This document shows, piece after piece, positions 34,912-42,415 of a stretch of DNA of 42,652 nucleotides; the stretch's first letter is position 1; each line of letters begins with the position of its first letter. This stretch comes from Intrasporangiaceae bacterium (GTDB taxonomy: Bacteria; Actinomycetota; Actinomycetes; Actinomycetales; Dermatophilaceae): contig DUPF01000149.1 in the NCBI GenBank assembly GCA_012838445.1, forward strand, positions 1 through 42,652, given 5' to 3'. Under the pieces are notes generated by a model. The model searched no databases, was not told where the DNA came from, and was given only the letters and a program-made list of their open reading frames with translations. Position numbers and translations under genes: made by a program.

Positions 34912-35301
34912 GTGAGCAGCTCTGCACAGATCGTCCCGGCCGGTTCCGCCCTGCTCGACCTCGTCGACGCCTGGCTGACCGTGCCCGAGATCAGTGAACG
35001 CCTCGGGGTGCCGTTGTCGACCGTGCGCCGCATCCTCGACGACCGCGAGGTGCTCGCGGCGCGGGTGGGGCAGAACAAGGCGGTCGCCGTGCCTGCCGCG
35101 TTCTTCGACGAGACGGGCCCACTGCCGGCGCTCAAGGGCACCTTCACCGTCCTCGGGGACGGGGGATGGAGCGACCCGGAGATCCTCGAGTGGCTCTTCA
35201 CCCCCGATGAGTCACTCCCGGTGCCCGGTGCGCCGATCGACAGTCTGCGGGCCGGCCACAAGACCGAGATCCGCCGCCGCGCCATGGAGTTGGCGCTCTG
35301 A
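34912..35301 (+). CDS. Rv2175c-family DNA-binding protein
   Basis: 129 residues. A helix-turn-helix (WLTVPEISERLGVPLSTVRRILDDREVLAARVGQNKAVAVPAAF, split over residues about 20-65) is followed by the family-specific FTVLGDGGWSDPEILEWLFTPDESLPGTP-like region and a basic C-terminal helix. In Mycobacterium tuberculosis the homologue binds DNA and is a substrate of kinase PknL. The nearby PASTA kinase makes the same relation plausible here. The short N-terminus contains Ser residues (SSSAQ) that could be phosphorylated; this is inference. Confidence 0.9.
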   Translation: MSSSAQIVPAGSALLDLVDAWLTVPEISERLGVPLSTVRRILDDREVLAARVGQNKAVAVPAAFFDETGPLPALKGTFTVLGDGGWSDPEILEWLFTPDESLPVPGAPIDSLRAGHKTEIRRRAMELAL

Positions 35302-35317
35302 CGCTCCGCCGTTCCGC

Positions 35318-36382
35318 TCAGGCAGTGCGCTGGGTGGCTTGTTCGGCGAGATCGGTGAGCGCCGCATACCCCCGCTCCCCGAGTCCGGCCTGAGCCAGTG
35401 CGGCCAGGGCGTCGTCGGTGAGGCCGGAGATCCGCTCCTCGACGAACTCCACCGCTCCGGAGCCGAAGATCAGCTCCTGGAGCCGGGCGATGACCGCAGC
35501 GTCGTCCTGACCGAGTCCCTGGATGAGTTCTGCGCGACCGGCGGGATCGAGACGTTCCAGGGCGGCGGCGACCAGGACGGTGCGTTTGCCCTCCCGCAGG
35601 TCGTCGCCGGCGGGTTTGCCGGTCACCGCCGGGTCCCCGAAGACCCCGAGCAGATCGTCGCGGAGTTGGAAGGCCCGTCCGACGTCGAGGCCGTAGCGGG
35701 AGAGCGCGCCGACCTGGGCGTCATCGGCGCCCGCAGCCAGGGCACCGATGAGGAGGGGGTGCTCGACGCTGTACTTGGCGCTCTTGTAGCGGATCACCCG
35801 GTCGGCGCGGGTCAACCGCTCCTGCGAGGGCAGGTCCGCCCAGGGGCGCACCGACTCGACGACGTCGAGGAACTGGCCGGCCATGAGCTGGGTGCGCATG
35901 ACGGCGAACATCTCCCGGGCCGGCCCCAGGTCGGGCAGCTCCGCCCGGGCGACCAGTTCGTCCGAGGCGGTCAGGCAGAGGTTGCCGGCGAGGATCGCCC
36001 CGGCGACCCCGAACTGGTCCGAGGGTCCGTCCCAGTCGCGTACCGCATGCCGGGCCGCGAGGGCGACGTGGGCCGATGGCGCGCCGCGACGGGTGTCGGA
36101 GCCGTCCATGACGTCGTCGTGGAGCAGTGCCGCAGCCTGGAAGAACTCCATCGCCGTGGCCATCGAGATGATGTCGGCAGGGGCCTGCTCGGCGGGGATA
36201 TCGGCGACGGCGCAGTATCCCCAGGTGAGGAAGGAGGCCCGCAGCCGCTTGCCGCCGCGCACGAGGGCGGCGGTGACATCAAGGAGGTCCTCGACGTCGG
36301 GGCCGAGCTCGGCGAGGACGACGCGCTGGCGGTCGAGTTCGGCGTCGACGCATGCCTGAACCCGCTCGATGAGGCCGCTCAT
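35318..36382 (-). CDS. Polyprenyl (geranylgeranyl-type) diphosphate synthase
   Basis: 354 residues. A trans-prenyltransferase that extends allylic diphosphates with isopentenyl diphosphate. GGKRLRAS binds diphosphate, the first Asp-rich motif is DDVMDGSDTRRG (Asp89, Asp90, Asp93), and the second is QLRDDLLGVFGD (about residue 236). Chain length cannot be read; products may feed menaquinone, undecaprenyl phosphate or carotenoids. ATG 36382 has AAAGGGA upstream and TAGGCT further up, so unlike most genes here it has a short leader. It diverges from metF. Confidence 0.93.
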   Translation of the reverse strand: MSGLIERVQACVDAELDRQRVVLAELGPDVEDLLDVTAALVRGGKRLRASFLTWGYCAVADIPAEQAPADIISMATAMEFFQAAALLHDDVMDGSDTRRGAPSAHVALAARHAVRDWDGPSDQFGVAGAILAGNLCLTASDELVARAELPDLGPAREMFAVMRTQLMAGQFLDVVESVRPWADLPSQERLTRADRVIRYKSAKYSVEHPLLIGALAAGADDAQVGALSRYGLDVGRAFQLRDDLLGVFGDPAVTGKPAGDDLREGKRTVLVAAALERLDPAGRAELIQGLGQDDAAVIARLQELIFGSGAVEFVEERISGLTDDALAALAQAGLGERGYAALTDLAEQATQRTA

Positions 36383-36413
36383 GGGTCCCTTTCTCGTGTG
36401 ATCCGCTCTCCGC

Positions 36414-36419
36414 AGCCTA
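36414..36419 (-). promoter_or_regulatory. Putative -10 element (TAGGCT) for the prenyl synthase, with leader
   Basis: On the minus strand TAGGCT lies 31 nt upstream of the ATG, leaving a leader of about 24 nt that includes the AAAGGGA ribosome site. Confidence 0.45.
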
Positions 36420-36483
36420 CGCGACGGGGGATCGGGCTCATGTCAGCCTGTGGATCGATCGGACGATCCGTCGGCGGGCTTGT

Positions 36484-36489
36484 TACGTT
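36484..36489 (+). promoter_or_regulatory. Putative -10 element (TACGTT) for metF
   Basis: TACGTT ends 6 nt before the ATG at 36496, consistent with a leaderless transcript. No riboswitch can fit in the space. Confidence 0.5.
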
Positions 36490-36495
36490 GACGTC

Positions 36496-37407
36496 ATGGC
36501 CACCGGACTCCCCTCGCGACTCGAACGTCCGGCCCACGTGACGGCCTCGATCCCGGACCACCTGGCCGGCCCGACTCCGTCGATCTCCTTCGAGTTCTTC
36601 CCACCCCGCGACGATGCCTCCGAGATCGCGTTGTGGCAGGCGATCCGCCAACTCGAGGCGGTGCGGCCGGCGTTCGTCTCCGTGACCTACGGTGCCGGCG
36701 GTTCGACCCAGGACCGCACGGTACGGGTGACCGAACGGATCGCGCTCGAGACGACGCTGACCCCGTTGGCGCACCTGACCTGCGTCAACGCCTCGGTGGC
36801 GCAGTTGCGGCACGTCGTCGGGCAGTATGCGGCGGCCGGAGTGCGCAACATCCTCGCCCTGCGTGGGGATCCGCCGGGCAACGTCCGGGGTCCGTGGATC
36901 CCGCACCCGGAGGGGCTCGACCACGCCGACCAGCTCGTCGCGCTCGTGCGCTCCCTCGGCGATTTCACCGTCGGGGTGGCGGCCTTCCCCGATGTCCACC
37001 CGGAGAGCCCGGACCTGGAACACGACGTGCAGACCCTGATCCGCAAGGCCGATGCGGGCGCGAGCTTCGCCGTGACCCAGATGGTCTTCGACGCCGACTC
37101 CTACCTGCGGCTGCGGGACAAGGTGGCCGCCCACCGGGACCTGCCGATCACGCCCGGTCTGATGCCGGTGACGAACGTCAAGCAGATCGCCCGGATGAGC
37201 GAACTCATGGGCACCCCGTTGCCGCAGGCCGTGGTCAGCCGTCTCGCGGCCGCTGCGGACGACCCGGCTGCGGTGCGGGCCGTCGGGGTCGAGATCGCGA
37301 CCGAGTTGGCGACGCGGATGCTCGCCGAGGGTGCTCCGGGCATCCACTTCATCACGATGAACCGTTCCACGGCGACCCTCGAGGTGTTCGGCAACCTCGA
37401 TCTGTGA
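36496..37407 (+). CDS. metF: Methylenetetrahydrofolate reductase
   Basis: 303 residues. This FAD enzyme reduces 5,10-methylene-THF to 5-methyl-THF for methionine synthesis. ISFEFFPPRDD (catalytic Glu region), FVSVTYGAGGSTQDRT, HLTCVNAS, ILALRGDPPG, DAGASFAVTQMVFDADSY and ITPGLMPVTN are all present in the expected order of the TIM barrel. The length is normal. It diverges from the prenyl synthase gene and converges on the YbaK-type gene with 15 nt between. Confidence 0.95.
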   Translation: MATGLPSRLERPAHVTASIPDHLAGPTPSISFEFFPPRDDASEIALWQAIRQLEAVRPAFVSVTYGAGGSTQDRTVRVTERIALETTLTPLAHLTCVNASVAQLRHVVGQYAAAGVRNILALRGDPPGNVRGPWIPHPEGLDHADQLVALVRSLGDFTVGVAAFPDVHPESPDLEHDVQTLIRKADAGASFAVTQMVFDADSYLRLRDKVAAHRDLPITPGLMPVTNVKQIARMSELMGTPLPQAVVSRLAAAADDPAAVRAVGVEIATELATRMLAEGAPGIHFITMNRSTATLEVFGNLDL

Positions 37408-37422
37408 GGGGTTGAAAAGCGC

Positions 37423-37965
37423 TCAGCGCACGCGCAGCGCCTCGCCGCCGGTCAGGGCAAGCAGGTCGGCGTAGGTCATCGGGAAGACCGCGTGGCTGTG
37501 CCCGGCGGCGGCCCAGATCTGGTCGAACTGCTCCAGATCGACATCGACGATGGTCCGCAACGGCTCGCCGGTCGTGGTCCGGTGGCCGACCGGGGCGACT
37601 CCGCCGATCGTGAATCCGGTCTCGGTGCGGACGAAGTCGGCGTCCGCGCGCTCGAGTGCGGCCAGGCCGGCGGAGTCGGCGAGGATCTGCGGGTCGACCC
37701 GGGCGCCGCCGGAGGCCATGACGAGCAGGGGGGTGCGGTGCCCGTCCATGCTCACGGCGACGAAGATCAGCGAGTTGGCGATGTGGGCCGGCGTGGTGCC
37801 GAGGGCATCGGCGGCGGCGACGGCGGTGCGCACCGCGTCGGGCAGGACGGTGATGTCGGGCACGGGCTGGCCGGTCCGGTCCGCGTATGCGGTCAGGGCC
37901 GAGCGCACCGCGACGACACTGGGGTGGTTCAGGAGGGGGGAGTCGCCCTCTTGACGCTCATGCAT
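37423..37965 (-). CDS. YbaK/prolyl-tRNA deacylase-associated family protein
   Basis: 180 residues. The fold matches YbaK/EbsC proteins, which hydrolyse mischarged Cys- or Ala-tRNA(Pro): DALGTTPAHIANSLIFVAVSMDG, LLVMASGGARVD, FTIGGVAPVGHRTTTGEPLRTIVD, and a C-terminal SHAVFPMTYADLLALTG. Actinobacterial members often lack the lysine of the catalytic site; here the ANSL segment carries Asn-Ser where Lys is usual in YbaK, so activity is uncertain. It diverges from the SOS cassette, and the LexA box lies just upstream of its likely -10 element. Confidence 0.85.
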   Translation of the reverse strand: MHERQEGDSPLLNHPSVVAVRSALTAYADRTGQPVPDITVLPDAVRTAVAAADALGTTPAHIANSLIFVAVSMDGHRTPLLVMASGGARVDPQILADSAGLAALERADADFVRTETGFTIGGVAPVGHRTTTGEPLRTIVDVDLEQFDQIWAAAGHSHAVFPMTYADLLALTGGEALRVR

Positions 37966-37971
37966 GGCAAT

Positions 37972-37977
37972 GTCCTA
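37972..37977 (-). promoter_or_regulatory. Imperfect -10-like hexamer (TAGGAC) for the YbaK-type gene
   Basis: On the minus strand TAGGAC ends 6 nt before the ATG. It lacks the final T of TANNNT but keeps the spacing seen elsewhere. The LexA box begins 7 nt further upstream. Confidence 0.35.
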
Positions 37978-37983
37978 GAGTGT

Positions 37984-37999
37984 TCGAACAGGTGTTCGA
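37984..37999. promoter_or_regulatory. LexA (SOS) box
   Basis: TCGAACAGGTGTTCGA is a perfect inverted repeat of TCGAAC around four bases, matching the actinobacterial/Gram-positive LexA consensus (CGAAC-N4-GTTCG). It lies between divergent genes, 84 nt before the DUF6504-dnaE2 cassette and 18 nt before the YbaK-type start. Confidence 0.9.
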
Positions 38000-38083
38000 T
38001 CATGGGTCGAGTCGGTCGAGCATCACCATACTGACCGCCATCGCGCCGATGGACACCCGCACCGATCAAGGGGCCGACCCACC

Positions 38084-38425
38084 ATGCGTTCCTACGCCGA
38101 ACCCATCATTGCCCACCCCGACGAGTTCACCACCGACCGGTTCGCCACCAGTCACTCCACCACCGATCACTCCAGTGCGGAGCTGCCCGGCTCGGACCGG
38201 ATCGTCGGCCCACCCCGGGCCTTCCTCTGGCGGGGCCGGCACTACGCCGTCCGCTCGGTCGTGGCGACCTGGCTGGACCAGGCCCCGTGGTGGCGGACCG
38301 CCGCCGCCCCGGTGCGGCGCTGCTGGCGGGTCGAGGCCACCGCAGGGATGGCCAGCGGGGTCTGCCTGGTCGACCTGTCCTGCGACGCCGACGGGGTCTG
38401 GCACCTGATCTGCGTCCACGACTGA
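38084..38425 (+). CDS. DUF6504 family protein, first gene of the SOS cassette
   Basis: 113 residues. A low-complexity His/Thr/Ser N-terminus is followed by PRAFLWRGRHYAVRSVVATWLD, WWR, RRCWRVEA and a C-terminal VCLVDLSCDADGVWHLICVHD. This matches, from memory, DUF6504, a small actinobacterial protein often encoded beside translesion polymerase genes. No catalytic motif is visible; a compact beta fold that binds DNA or a polymerase is inference. The nearest ribosome-site candidate is AAGGGG about ten bases upstream. A 14-nt tandem repeat follows its stop. Confidence 0.75.
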   Translation: MRSYAEPIIAHPDEFTTDRFATSHSTTDHSSAELPGSDRIVGPPRAFLWRGRHYAVRSVVATWLDQAPWWRTAAAPVRRCWRVEATAGMASGVCLVDLSCDADGVWHLICVHD

Positions 38426-38446
38426 CCCCACAGCACGCCGGCCCCA

Positions 38447-38488
38447 CGAGACAAGCCCCACGAGACAAGACCGACGAGACAGGAGCCA
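38447..38488. repeat. 14-nt tandem repeat, three copies
   Basis: Units begin at 38447, 38461 and 38475, each opening with CGAGACAAG or CGAGACAGG. The array lies between the DUF6504 and HEPN genes, and the third unit contains the AGGAG ribosome site of the HEPN gene. Confidence 0.75.
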
Positions 38489-38490
38489 CC

Positions 38491-38868
38491 ATGTCCGCAA
38501 CCGCCGTCCTCGACCTGCTCGACCGGTCCCGGGAGAGCCTTCTCGACGCCCGGCACGAGCAGGTCGTCGAACGCCGCTACCAGATCGCCCACCTGGCCGC
38601 GCTGCGGGCCGGTGCCGCCGTTCTCGCCGCGCGCTCGCGTCCCCGCGGACGCCGGGTCCGGGGCATGGTCACCGTCTGGGACCTCATCCCCACCCTGGCC
38701 CCGGAGCTCTCGGAGTGGACCGATGTCTTCGCCCGGTGTCCCGCCCGCTGCGCCGGTGTCCCCGACCCGGACCAGGGCGAGTCGCGGATCACCGCCCGGG
38801 AGGCCGACGACCTGCTCCGGGACGCCGAGCGGTTCCTCGAACTCGTCGCCCGGTCCCTGACCCGATGA
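38491..38868 (+). CDS. SAV_6107-type HEPN domain protein
   Basis: 125 residues, mostly helical. RYQIAHLAALRAGAAVLAAR, the PTLAPELSEWTDVFA segment and the ending ITAREADDLLRDAERFLELV match the actinobacterial SAV_6107 HEPN family. An R-x4-H string (RYQIAH) is visible, resembling the RNase motif of HEPN toxins, though it lies in the N-terminal helix, so cleavage activity is uncertain. AGGAG stands six bases before the ATG. The stop overlaps dnaE2 as ATGA, so HEPN and polymerase are coupled. Confidence 0.8.
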   Translation: MSATAVLDLLDRSRESLLDARHEQVVERRYQIAHLAALRAGAAVLAARSRPRGRRVRGMVTVWDLIPTLAPELSEWTDVFARCPARCAGVPDPDQGESRITAREADDLLRDAERFLELVARSLTR

Positions 38869-41800
38869 GCGTCGACTTCGCGCACCTGCACGTCGCCTCG
38901 GGGTTCTCCATGCGCTACGGCGCCTCGATGCCCGAGGATCTCGTCGAGCGGGCCGCCCAGCACGGACAGCGGGCCCTGGCCCTGACCGACCGGGACGGAC
39001 TCTACGGCGCGGTCCGCTTCACCCGAGCCGCCGCCAAGGCCGGGATCGCCCCGGTCCTCGGGGTCGACCTCGCCTGTCTGCGACCCGAACCCGCTCCGCA
39101 CCGGACCCGCACCCCGGTGCGTGGGGGTGCGTATGTGGATCCTCGCCTGCCGCGGGTGACGATCCTCGGGCGGGGGGTCGCCGCCGGGGTCCCGCACGGC
39201 ACCGGGTGGCGGGCGCTGTGCCGCTTGGTCAGCACGGCCCACGAGGACCGGGGCAATCCGCGCATCACCCGGGAGCAGATCGTCTCGTGGGGGAGCGCCG
39301 CCGATGCGCTCGTCGTCCTCCTCGGCCCGGACAGTGACGTCGGGCGCGCCGTCCGGCACCGCCGGGACCGGGAGGCCCGGGAGCTGCTGGACCAGTGGCG
39401 CGCCGCCCTCCCCGGCGCGGTCGTCCTCGAGATCGTCTGCCACGACGGGCCGCCGGGCACCCCCGGCTGCCGAGACCACGCCCGTCGGATGCTCGCCCTC
39501 GCCGATCGGAGCGGCACCCCGGCGATCCTCAGCGCCGCGGTCCGCCACCGCGACCGGGACCAGGCCCGTGTCGTCGACGTCCTCGACGCCAGCCGCCGTC
39601 TCGTCGTCCTCGACCCGCGGCACCTGGACCGGACCACCGACGCCGGACACCTCGCGACGACCGCGACGATGATGCAGACCGCCGAGATCGTCGCCGAGCA
39701 CCCGGTGCGGGCCGCGCAACTGCTCCACGACACCATGCGCCTCGCGGACGAGTGCGCCCAGGATCCACGCCGGGACCTCGGCATCGGGACGGTCCATCTG
39801 CCCGAGGCGAGCGTTCTCGGCATACCTCCTGGCACCGATCCGCAGGCCGTCCTCACCGCCCGCTGCCGGGGTGCGGTCGCCGCGCGCTACCCGGATGCGG
39901 ACGAGGCGATGTGGTCTCGGATCCAGGATCGGCTCGCCGAGGAGCTCGACGTCATCGCCCGACTCGGCTACGCGACCTACTTCCTCACCGTCGCCGAGGT
40001 GACCGACCTGATCCGGGACAAGGGCATCCGGGTCGCCGCCCGCGGCTCGGGCGCCGGATCCCTCGTCAACTACCTGCTCGGGATCAGCGGCGTCGACCCG
40101 ATCCGCTACCACCTGCTCATGGAGCGGTTCTGCTCCCCGTTGCGGGCCGAACTGCCCGACATCGACATCGACGTCGAATCGGCCCGCCGGATCGAGATCT
40201 ACGAGGCGATCATGGCGCGCTTCGGTGCCGAGCGGGTCAGTTGTGTCTCGATGATGGACACCTACCGGGTCCGGCACGCGATCCGGGACGTCGGCGCCGC
40301 ACTCGGGATGGCGCCGCGGGACATCGACGAGATCGCCACCTCCTTCCCGCACATCCGGGCCCGCGACGCCCGCTCCGCGGTCGCGGACCTGCCCGAGTTG
40401 CGCAGCCGCGGGTTCGGGGCCGCCCACCTGCAGACCTTCTTCGACCTCGTCGAGAGCCTCGACGGGTTGCCCCGGCACATTGCGCTGCACCCGTGCGGGA
40501 TCGTCCTGTCCGGGACCGGGCTGCTCGACCGCACCCCTGTCGAGCCGAGTCTCCTCGGATTCCCGATGAGCCAGTTCGACAAGGACGACGTCGAGGCGCT
40601 CGGACTGCTCAAACTCGACGTCCTCGGCATCCGGATGCAGTCGGCGATGGCGCACGCGGTCGACGAGATCGAGCGGACCACGGGGGAGCGGATCGACCTC
40701 GACGACGAGCGCCAGGTGCCGTTCGACGACGCAGCGACCTACGCGATGATCCGCACCACCCGCACCCTCGGCTGCTTCCAGATCGAGAGCCCCGGGCAGC
40801 GGGAACTCATCGGCAAACTCGGTCCGCGCCGCTTCGAGGACCTCATCGTCGACATCTCCCTGTTCCGGCCCGGGCCGGTCAAGTCCGACATGATCACCCC
40901 CTACCTGGAGTCCCGGCACGGCTGGAAGCGGGCCCGCTACCTGCACCCGTCCCTCGTCCCGGCCCTCGAGGAGACCGAGGGGGTCGTCGTCTTCCACGAG
41001 CAGGTGCTGCACATCGTCGCGGTGACGACCGGGGTGAGCCTCGCCCAGGCCGACGAGGTACGCCGGGCGATGGGGTCCCCGCAGGGGCAGGAGGAGATCG
41101 AGGCGTGGTGGCGTCCCGCGGCCCTGGCCCGCGGCTACACCCGCGAGGAGGTCGACGAGATCTGGGCGGTGCTGAAGTCCTTCGCCTCCTTCGGCTTCTG
41201 CAAGGCGCACGCTGCCGCGTTCGCCCTCCCCACATACCACTCGGCCTGGCTCAAGACCCACCACCCGGCCGCCTTCCTCGCCGGGGTCCTCACCCACGAC
41301 CCGGGCATGTACCCCAAACGGCTCATCCTCGACGACGCCCGCACCCACGGGATCGAGGTACTGCCCGTCGACGTCAACGCCTCCCAGGGGCACTACCGGG
41401 TGGAGGAGGGGAGTATGCCCGACGCACCGGCCATCCGGTTGAGCCTCGCCGAGGTCAAGGGCATCAGCGAGGCCGAGGTCGACCGGATCGTCACGGCGGC
41501 TCCGTTCCTCGACCTCGACGACTTCTGGCACCGGGCCGGGGTGAGCCGCCCGATCGTCGAACGGCTCGCCCTGGTCGGTGCCTTCGACCGACTGCACGGC
41601 ATCGCCACCGGCACGGTCCCGCGGCGCGGCCAGGTGACCCGGCGCGACCTGCTGCTCCACATCGCGGCCCTGGACCGGCACACCCGCTCCCGGTCCGCCC
41701 CGACCGTCGGGGACAGGGTGCAACTCAGTCTCGATCTTGAGGACGCGCCCCGGCTGATCGCGCATGGGCTGCCCGAGTTGACCGACGTCGAGCGGGTCCG

Positions 41801-42374
41801 GGCCGAACTCGACATCCTCGGCCTGGACGCCAGCGCCCACGTCATGGACTTCTACCGGCCGCTGACCCGGGCCCTTCGGGTCACCCCCGCCGCCGACCTG
41901 CTCTCGTGCCGCAGCGGTTCGACGGTGTGGCTGGCCGGGACGAAGGTCGCCACCCAGACCCCACCGATCCGTTCCGGGCGCCGGGTCGTCTTCCTCACCA
42001 TCGACGACGGGACCGGCCCGGCGGATGCCACCTTCTTCGAGGACGTCCAGGGGCCCTACGCCGAGGTGCTCTTCCACTCGTGGATGCTCCTCGTGCGCGG
42101 TGTCGTGCGCCGCACCGGTGATCGGGGTGTCTCGATCCGGGCGACCGGTGCGTGGGAACTGTCCGGCCTCGAGGAGGCGTGGCGGACCGGAGGGTTGCCG
42201 GCGGTCGAGGACTGCATCGCCCGCACCGACGCCGCTGCCCCGGACCCCACCGGCGGGCGCCGTCGGGTCCTGCTCCACGCCTCCGGCTTCAGACAGTCGC
42301 CGTATGCGGACATCCAGACCGCGGGTCCGTCCCGGAAGATGTGGCACGCCTCCCCGGGGAGTTCGGGGCGATGA
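38865..42374 (+). CDS. dnaE2: Error-prone DNA polymerase DnaE2 (ImuC)
   Basis: 1169 residues. A C-family polymerase for damage-induced translesion synthesis. The N-terminal PHP domain has HLHVASGFSMRYG (His7, His9); the catalytic palm carries PDIDIDVE (Asp434, Asp436) and Asp585 in KLDVLG; FRPGPVKSDMI, EETEGVVVFHEQV and FGFCKAHAAAFA follow; an OB-fold (TVWLAGTKVATQ, VFLTIDDGTGPADATFFEDV) lies near the C-terminus. All signatures fit DnaE2 and not replicative DnaE1. ATG overlaps the HEPN stop. The upstream LexA box predicts SOS induction. The usual partners ImuA' and ImuB are not in the window. Confidence 0.95.
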   Translation: MSVDFAHLHVASGFSMRYGASMPEDLVERAAQHGQRALALTDRDGLYGAVRFTRAAAKAGIAPVLGVDLACLRPEPAPHRTRTPVRGGAYVDPRLPRVTILGRGVAAGVPHGTGWRALCRLVSTAHEDRGNPRITREQIVSWGSAADALVVLLGPDSDVGRAVRHRRDREARELLDQWRAALPGAVVLEIVCHDGPPGTPGCRDHARRMLALADRSGTPAILSAAVRHRDRDQARVVDVLDASRRLVVLDPRHLDRTTDAGHLATTATMMQTAEIVAEHPVRAAQLLHDTMRLADECAQDPRRDLGIGTVHLPEASVLGIPPGTDPQAVLTARCRGAVAARYPDADEAMWSRIQDRLAEELDVIARLGYATYFLTVAEVTDLIRDKGIRVAARGSGAGSLVNYLLGISGVDPIRYHLLMERFCSPLRAELPDIDIDVESARRIEIYEAIMARFGAERVSCVSMMDTYRVRHAIRDVGAALGMAPRDIDEIATSFPHIRARDARSAVADLPELRSRGFGAAHLQTFFDLVESLDGLPRHIALHPCGIVLSGTGLLDRTPVEPSLLGFPMSQFDKDDVEALGLLKLDVLGIRMQSAMAHAVDEIERTTGERIDLDDERQVPFDDAATYAMIRTTRTLGCFQIESPGQRELIGKLGPRRFEDLIVDISLFRPGPVKSDMITPYLESRHGWKRARYLHPSLVPALEETEGVVVFHEQVLHIVAVTTGVSLAQADEVRRAMGSPQGQEEIEAWWRPAALARGYTREEVDEIWAVLKSFASFGFCKAHAAAFALPTYHSAWLKTHHPAAFLAGVLTHDPGMYPKRLILDDARTHGIEVLPVDVNASQGHYRVEEGSMPDAPAIRLSLAEVKGISEAEVDRIVTAAPFLDLDDFWHRAGVSRPIVERLALVGAFDRLHGIATGTVPRRGQVTRRDLLLHIAALDRHTRSRSAPTVGDRVQLSLDLEDAPRLIAHGLPELTDVERVRAELDILGLDASAHVMDFYRPLTRALRVTPAADLLSCRSGSTVWLAGTKVATQTPPIRSGRRVVFLTIDDGTGPADATFFEDVQGPYAEVLFHSWMLLVRGVVRRTGDRGVSIRATGAWELSGLEEAWRTGGLPAVEDCIARTDAAAPDPTGGRRRVLLHASGFRQSPYADIQTAGPSRKMWHASPGSSGR

Positions 42375-42402
42375 GCACACCGGGGCCGACCGCCCGGCCG
42401 AC

Positions 42403-42408
42403 TACAGT
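42403..42408 (+). promoter_or_regulatory. Putative -10 element (TACAGT) for the methyltransferase
   Basis: TACAGT ends 7 nt before the ATG at 42416, so this gene probably has its own leaderless promoter apart from the SOS cassette. Confidence 0.45.
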
Positions 42409-42415
42409 TGCTGTC

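Noticed and set aside
34806-35285. Extension of the transglycosylase frame up to 35285 to find a signal peptide
   Set aside because: It runs antisense through the Rv2175c-type gene, shows no hydrophobic segment, and would ignore the good CAGGAG site.
36408-36496. Riboswitch or tRNA-type leader upstream of metF
   Set aside because: The start codon is 6 nt after a likely -10 element, leaving no transcribed leader.
38447-38488. CRISPR-like array
   Set aside because: The units are 14-nt tandem repeats with no spacers and no cas genes nearby.
38577-42380. Very long open frame (over 1200 codons) antisense to dnaE2
   Set aside because: It mirrors dnaE2 codon periodicity in GC-rich DNA, has low-complexity Asp/Arg/Gly/Val composition and no recognisable domain, while the plus frame has all DnaE2 motifs.
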